Below, in pieces: positions 6,560 to 7,158 of a stretch of DNA of 7,158 nucleotides. Positions within the stretch are counted from its first letter, which is position 1, and each line of letters starts with the position of its first letter. The DNA is from Clostridia bacterium. Lineage in GTDB: Bacteria; Bacillota_A; Clostridia; Christensenellales; Aristaeellaceae. Below the pieces are notes generated by a model. That model ran no database searches. It saw only the letters and a list, made by a program, of their open reading frames with translations, and was not told the DNA's origin. The DNA lies in NCBI GenBank assembly GCA_017530275.1, contig JAFXMP010000092.1:1-7158 (forward strand), in the 5' to 3' direction. Position numbers and translations under genes: made by a program.

Positions 6560-6985
6560 CACGATGGGGTAGGCCACCAGGGTGTTTGATGCCATGATGC
6601 AACTCAGGAGCAGGGCAGCGAAGGTAGAGTAGCCCAGTGCCCATGTGGAGAGCCAGTACGACATGGCGAAGGGCACGCCAAAAGTGAGCAGTCCGAAGAT
6701 GAGGAAGTTGTTCTTTTTCTTCTTCATGCTTTCCTTGTCCATCTCCAGTCCGGCGAGGAACATGATGTAGAACATACCCACTTTCCCGAACAGTTCGAAG
6801 GAGTCGTCACGTTTCAGGATATCGAAGCCATATTCGCCTACTATGACGCCGGCGAGCACCATACCGATGATATGGGGGATGCGCAACTTGCCCATGATGA
6901 TGGGGGCAAGCAGGATGATGCACAACACGACGAAGAAAATCAGCGTCGGGTTGGCAATAGGGAAATAGTGTGACAGGTCTGGCAT
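6275..6985 (-). CDS. Chimeric ORF: CPA2 Na+/H+ antiporter N-terminus joined to PotB permease C-terminus
   Basis: The ORF encodes 236 residues from ATG 6985 and contains two unrelated halves. Residues 1-142 ('MPDLSHYFPIANPTL', 'LRIPHIIGMVLAGVIVGEYG', 'MFYIMFLAGLEMD', 'SNTLVAYPIV') match the first helices of CPA2 monovalent cation/proton antiporters as found in Bacteroidota, which continue for hundreds more residues. From about residue 143 ('CLFYKVTLPLSVPGVVSG', 'VFMPAVTTFYISRLLGGG', 'EWNVGSALS') it is the C-terminal ~95 residues of PotB, the partner of PotC, beginning in the middle of the EAA loop. PotB is normally ~270-285 residues. The switch lies near 6548-6562. Neither half could work as it stands: the antiporter lacks most of its core and PotB lacks its first helices and half of its coupling loop. 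The PotB part belongs to the downstream operon (ATGA overlap with potC). An upstream TTG at 7030 would add 15 residues unlike the family. The two-part reading is firm; an assembly artefact is the likeliest cause. Confidence 0.85.
   Translation of the reverse strand: MPDLSHYFPIANPTLIFFVVLCIILLAPIIMGKLRIPHIIGMVLAGVIVGEYGFDILKRDDSFELFGKVGMFYIMFLAGLEMDKESMKKKKNNFLIFGLLTFGVPFAMSYWLSTWALGYSTFAALLLSCIMASNTLVAYPIVCLFYKVTLPLSVPGVVSGITMVFMPAVTTFYISRLLGGGKVQLFGDLIEAKFLSTSLNEWNVGSALSLVMMILILLSLGLLNKVDPEGEGGGMI
6560..6985 (-). pseudogene. CPA2-family cation/proton antiporter, N-terminal fragment (Bacteroidota-like)
   Basis: About 142 residues cover the first four to five helices of a Kef/NapA-like antiporter, with the typical 'RIPHIIGMVLAGVIVGEYG' and 'FYIMFLAGLEMD' segments. 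The ion-binding core helices and any C-terminal regulatory domain are absent. The ORF changes into PotB sequence immediately after 'LVAYPIV'. The style of the protein and the AT-rich flank suggest a different source organism from the rest of the window. Confidence 0.75.
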
Positions 6986-7027
6986 CTGCTGAAGGGTTGG
7001 AAGCCGGCCCAGCCGGTTATTGCCATA

Positions 7028-7061
7028 CAAATTTAGACAAAATTTGGGAATTATAGGTCAA
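7028..7061 (-). promoter_or_regulatory. Possible Bacteroidota-type promoter upstream of the antiporter fragment
   Basis: On the minus strand TAAATTTG (7035-7028) fits the Bacteroidota -7 consensus TAnnTTTG. A TTG (7061-7059) lies 23 bases upstream as a candidate -33 element, slightly wider than usual. Transcription would start near 7021, about 36 bases before ATG 6985. A TATAAT at 7055-7050 lacks a good -35 partner. The match is modest but agrees with the Bacteroidota look of the coding sequence. Confidence 0.4.
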
Positions 7062-7086
7062 TCGCGATAAAAATGTTTTTATTTAT

Positions 7087-7099
7087 GGAGCAAAGCCCC
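7087..7099 (-). other. Small hairpin in the antiporter leader region
   Basis: On the minus strand GGGGC-TTT-GCTCC can fold into a five-base-pair stem with one G-U pair. It lies directly after the long inverted repeat and shares one base with it. No T tract follows at once. Its role is unclear. Confidence 0.3.
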
Positions 7100-7140
7100 G
7101 ATTAAGCGGGAGAAATTCCCCATTTTCTCTCGCTTAATCG
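7099..7140 (+). repeat. Long inverted repeat, 17-base arms, possible terminator stem
   Basis: The left arm at 7099-7115 and the right arm at 7124-7140 (both built on CGATTAAGCG and GAGAAA) pair over 17 positions around an eight-base loop. There is a single G-T pair when read on the plus strand and an A-C mismatch on the minus strand. It would fold best in a plus-strand transcript, as expected for the terminator of a rightward neighbour or of a gene now lost beyond the edge, although only a short TATTTT follows. Confidence 0.6.
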
Positions 7141-7157
7141 CATATTTTGAAATATGC
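7140..7157. repeat. Palindrome at the right edge of the window
   Basis: GCATATTT and AAATATGC form a perfect eight-base inverted repeat around a two-base centre, directly abutting the longer inverted repeat to its left and ending one base before the window edge. It could be an operator-like dyad or a sequence that broke the assembly. Confidence 0.5.
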
Positions 7158-7158
7158 A

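Noticed and set aside
1..7158. CRISPR arrays, tRNA or rRNA genes, insertion sequences
   Set aside because: I saw no regularly spaced direct repeats, no tRNA-like cloverleaf, no rRNA signature and no transposase-like protein on either strand.

Overview
The window suggests a moderately GC-rich gut or rumen Bacillota (Clostridia-like) genome, most likely a metagenome-assembled contig. The evidence is the GGAGG-type ribosome binding sites, a near-consensus sigma-A promoter, Firmicutes-style signal peptides and the gene families present. Every convincing gene lies on the minus strand. The last ~600 bases at the right end look different: the coding sequence there resembles a Bacteroidota CPA2 cation/proton antiporter, and the bases beyond it are AT-rich with strong inverted repeats. 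It is joined in frame to the tail of a Bacillota polyamine permease. I read this as an assembly chimera first and a real rearrangement second.

Layout in the direction of transcription (right to left): 7158-6986 AT-rich non-coding DNA with inverted repeats and a possible Bacteroidota-type promoter; 6985-6275 chimeric ORF (antiporter N-terminus, then PotB C-terminus); 6278-5514 potC permease; a 72-base gap with a stem-loop; 5441-4395 potD-like polyamine-binding protein; 4405-3161 secreted peptidoglycan-binding/phosphodiester-glycosidase (NAGPA) protein. The genes from potB to the NAGPA gene overlap or sit close together and form one operon for polyamine uptake plus a cell-surface glycosidase. 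The potA ATPase gene and the front of potB are missing.

A 196-base intergenic region (2965-3160) follows. It holds two hairpins and a sigma-A promoter (TTGCTT, 17 bases, TATAAT) that drives a second, tightly overlapping minus-strand operon: a MATE-family transporter fused to a C-terminal GHKL (RsbW-like anti-sigma type) domain with degenerate ATP-binding boxes (2964-1168); a GNAT-fold protein with a C-terminal four-cysteine cluster (1178-579); and the start of a membrane sensor with an extracellular Cache-like domain (598 to beyond base 1). The three genes overlap by 11 and 20 bases, which implies translational coupling. My inference is a membrane signalling module in which a transporter-linked anti-sigma-like domain works with a Cache-sensor output protein, possibly a SpoIIE-type phosphatase, in a partner-switching-like scheme. 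This cassette is the best candidate here for an under-described system. The output domain of the sensor is outside the window, so the idea is testable but unproven.
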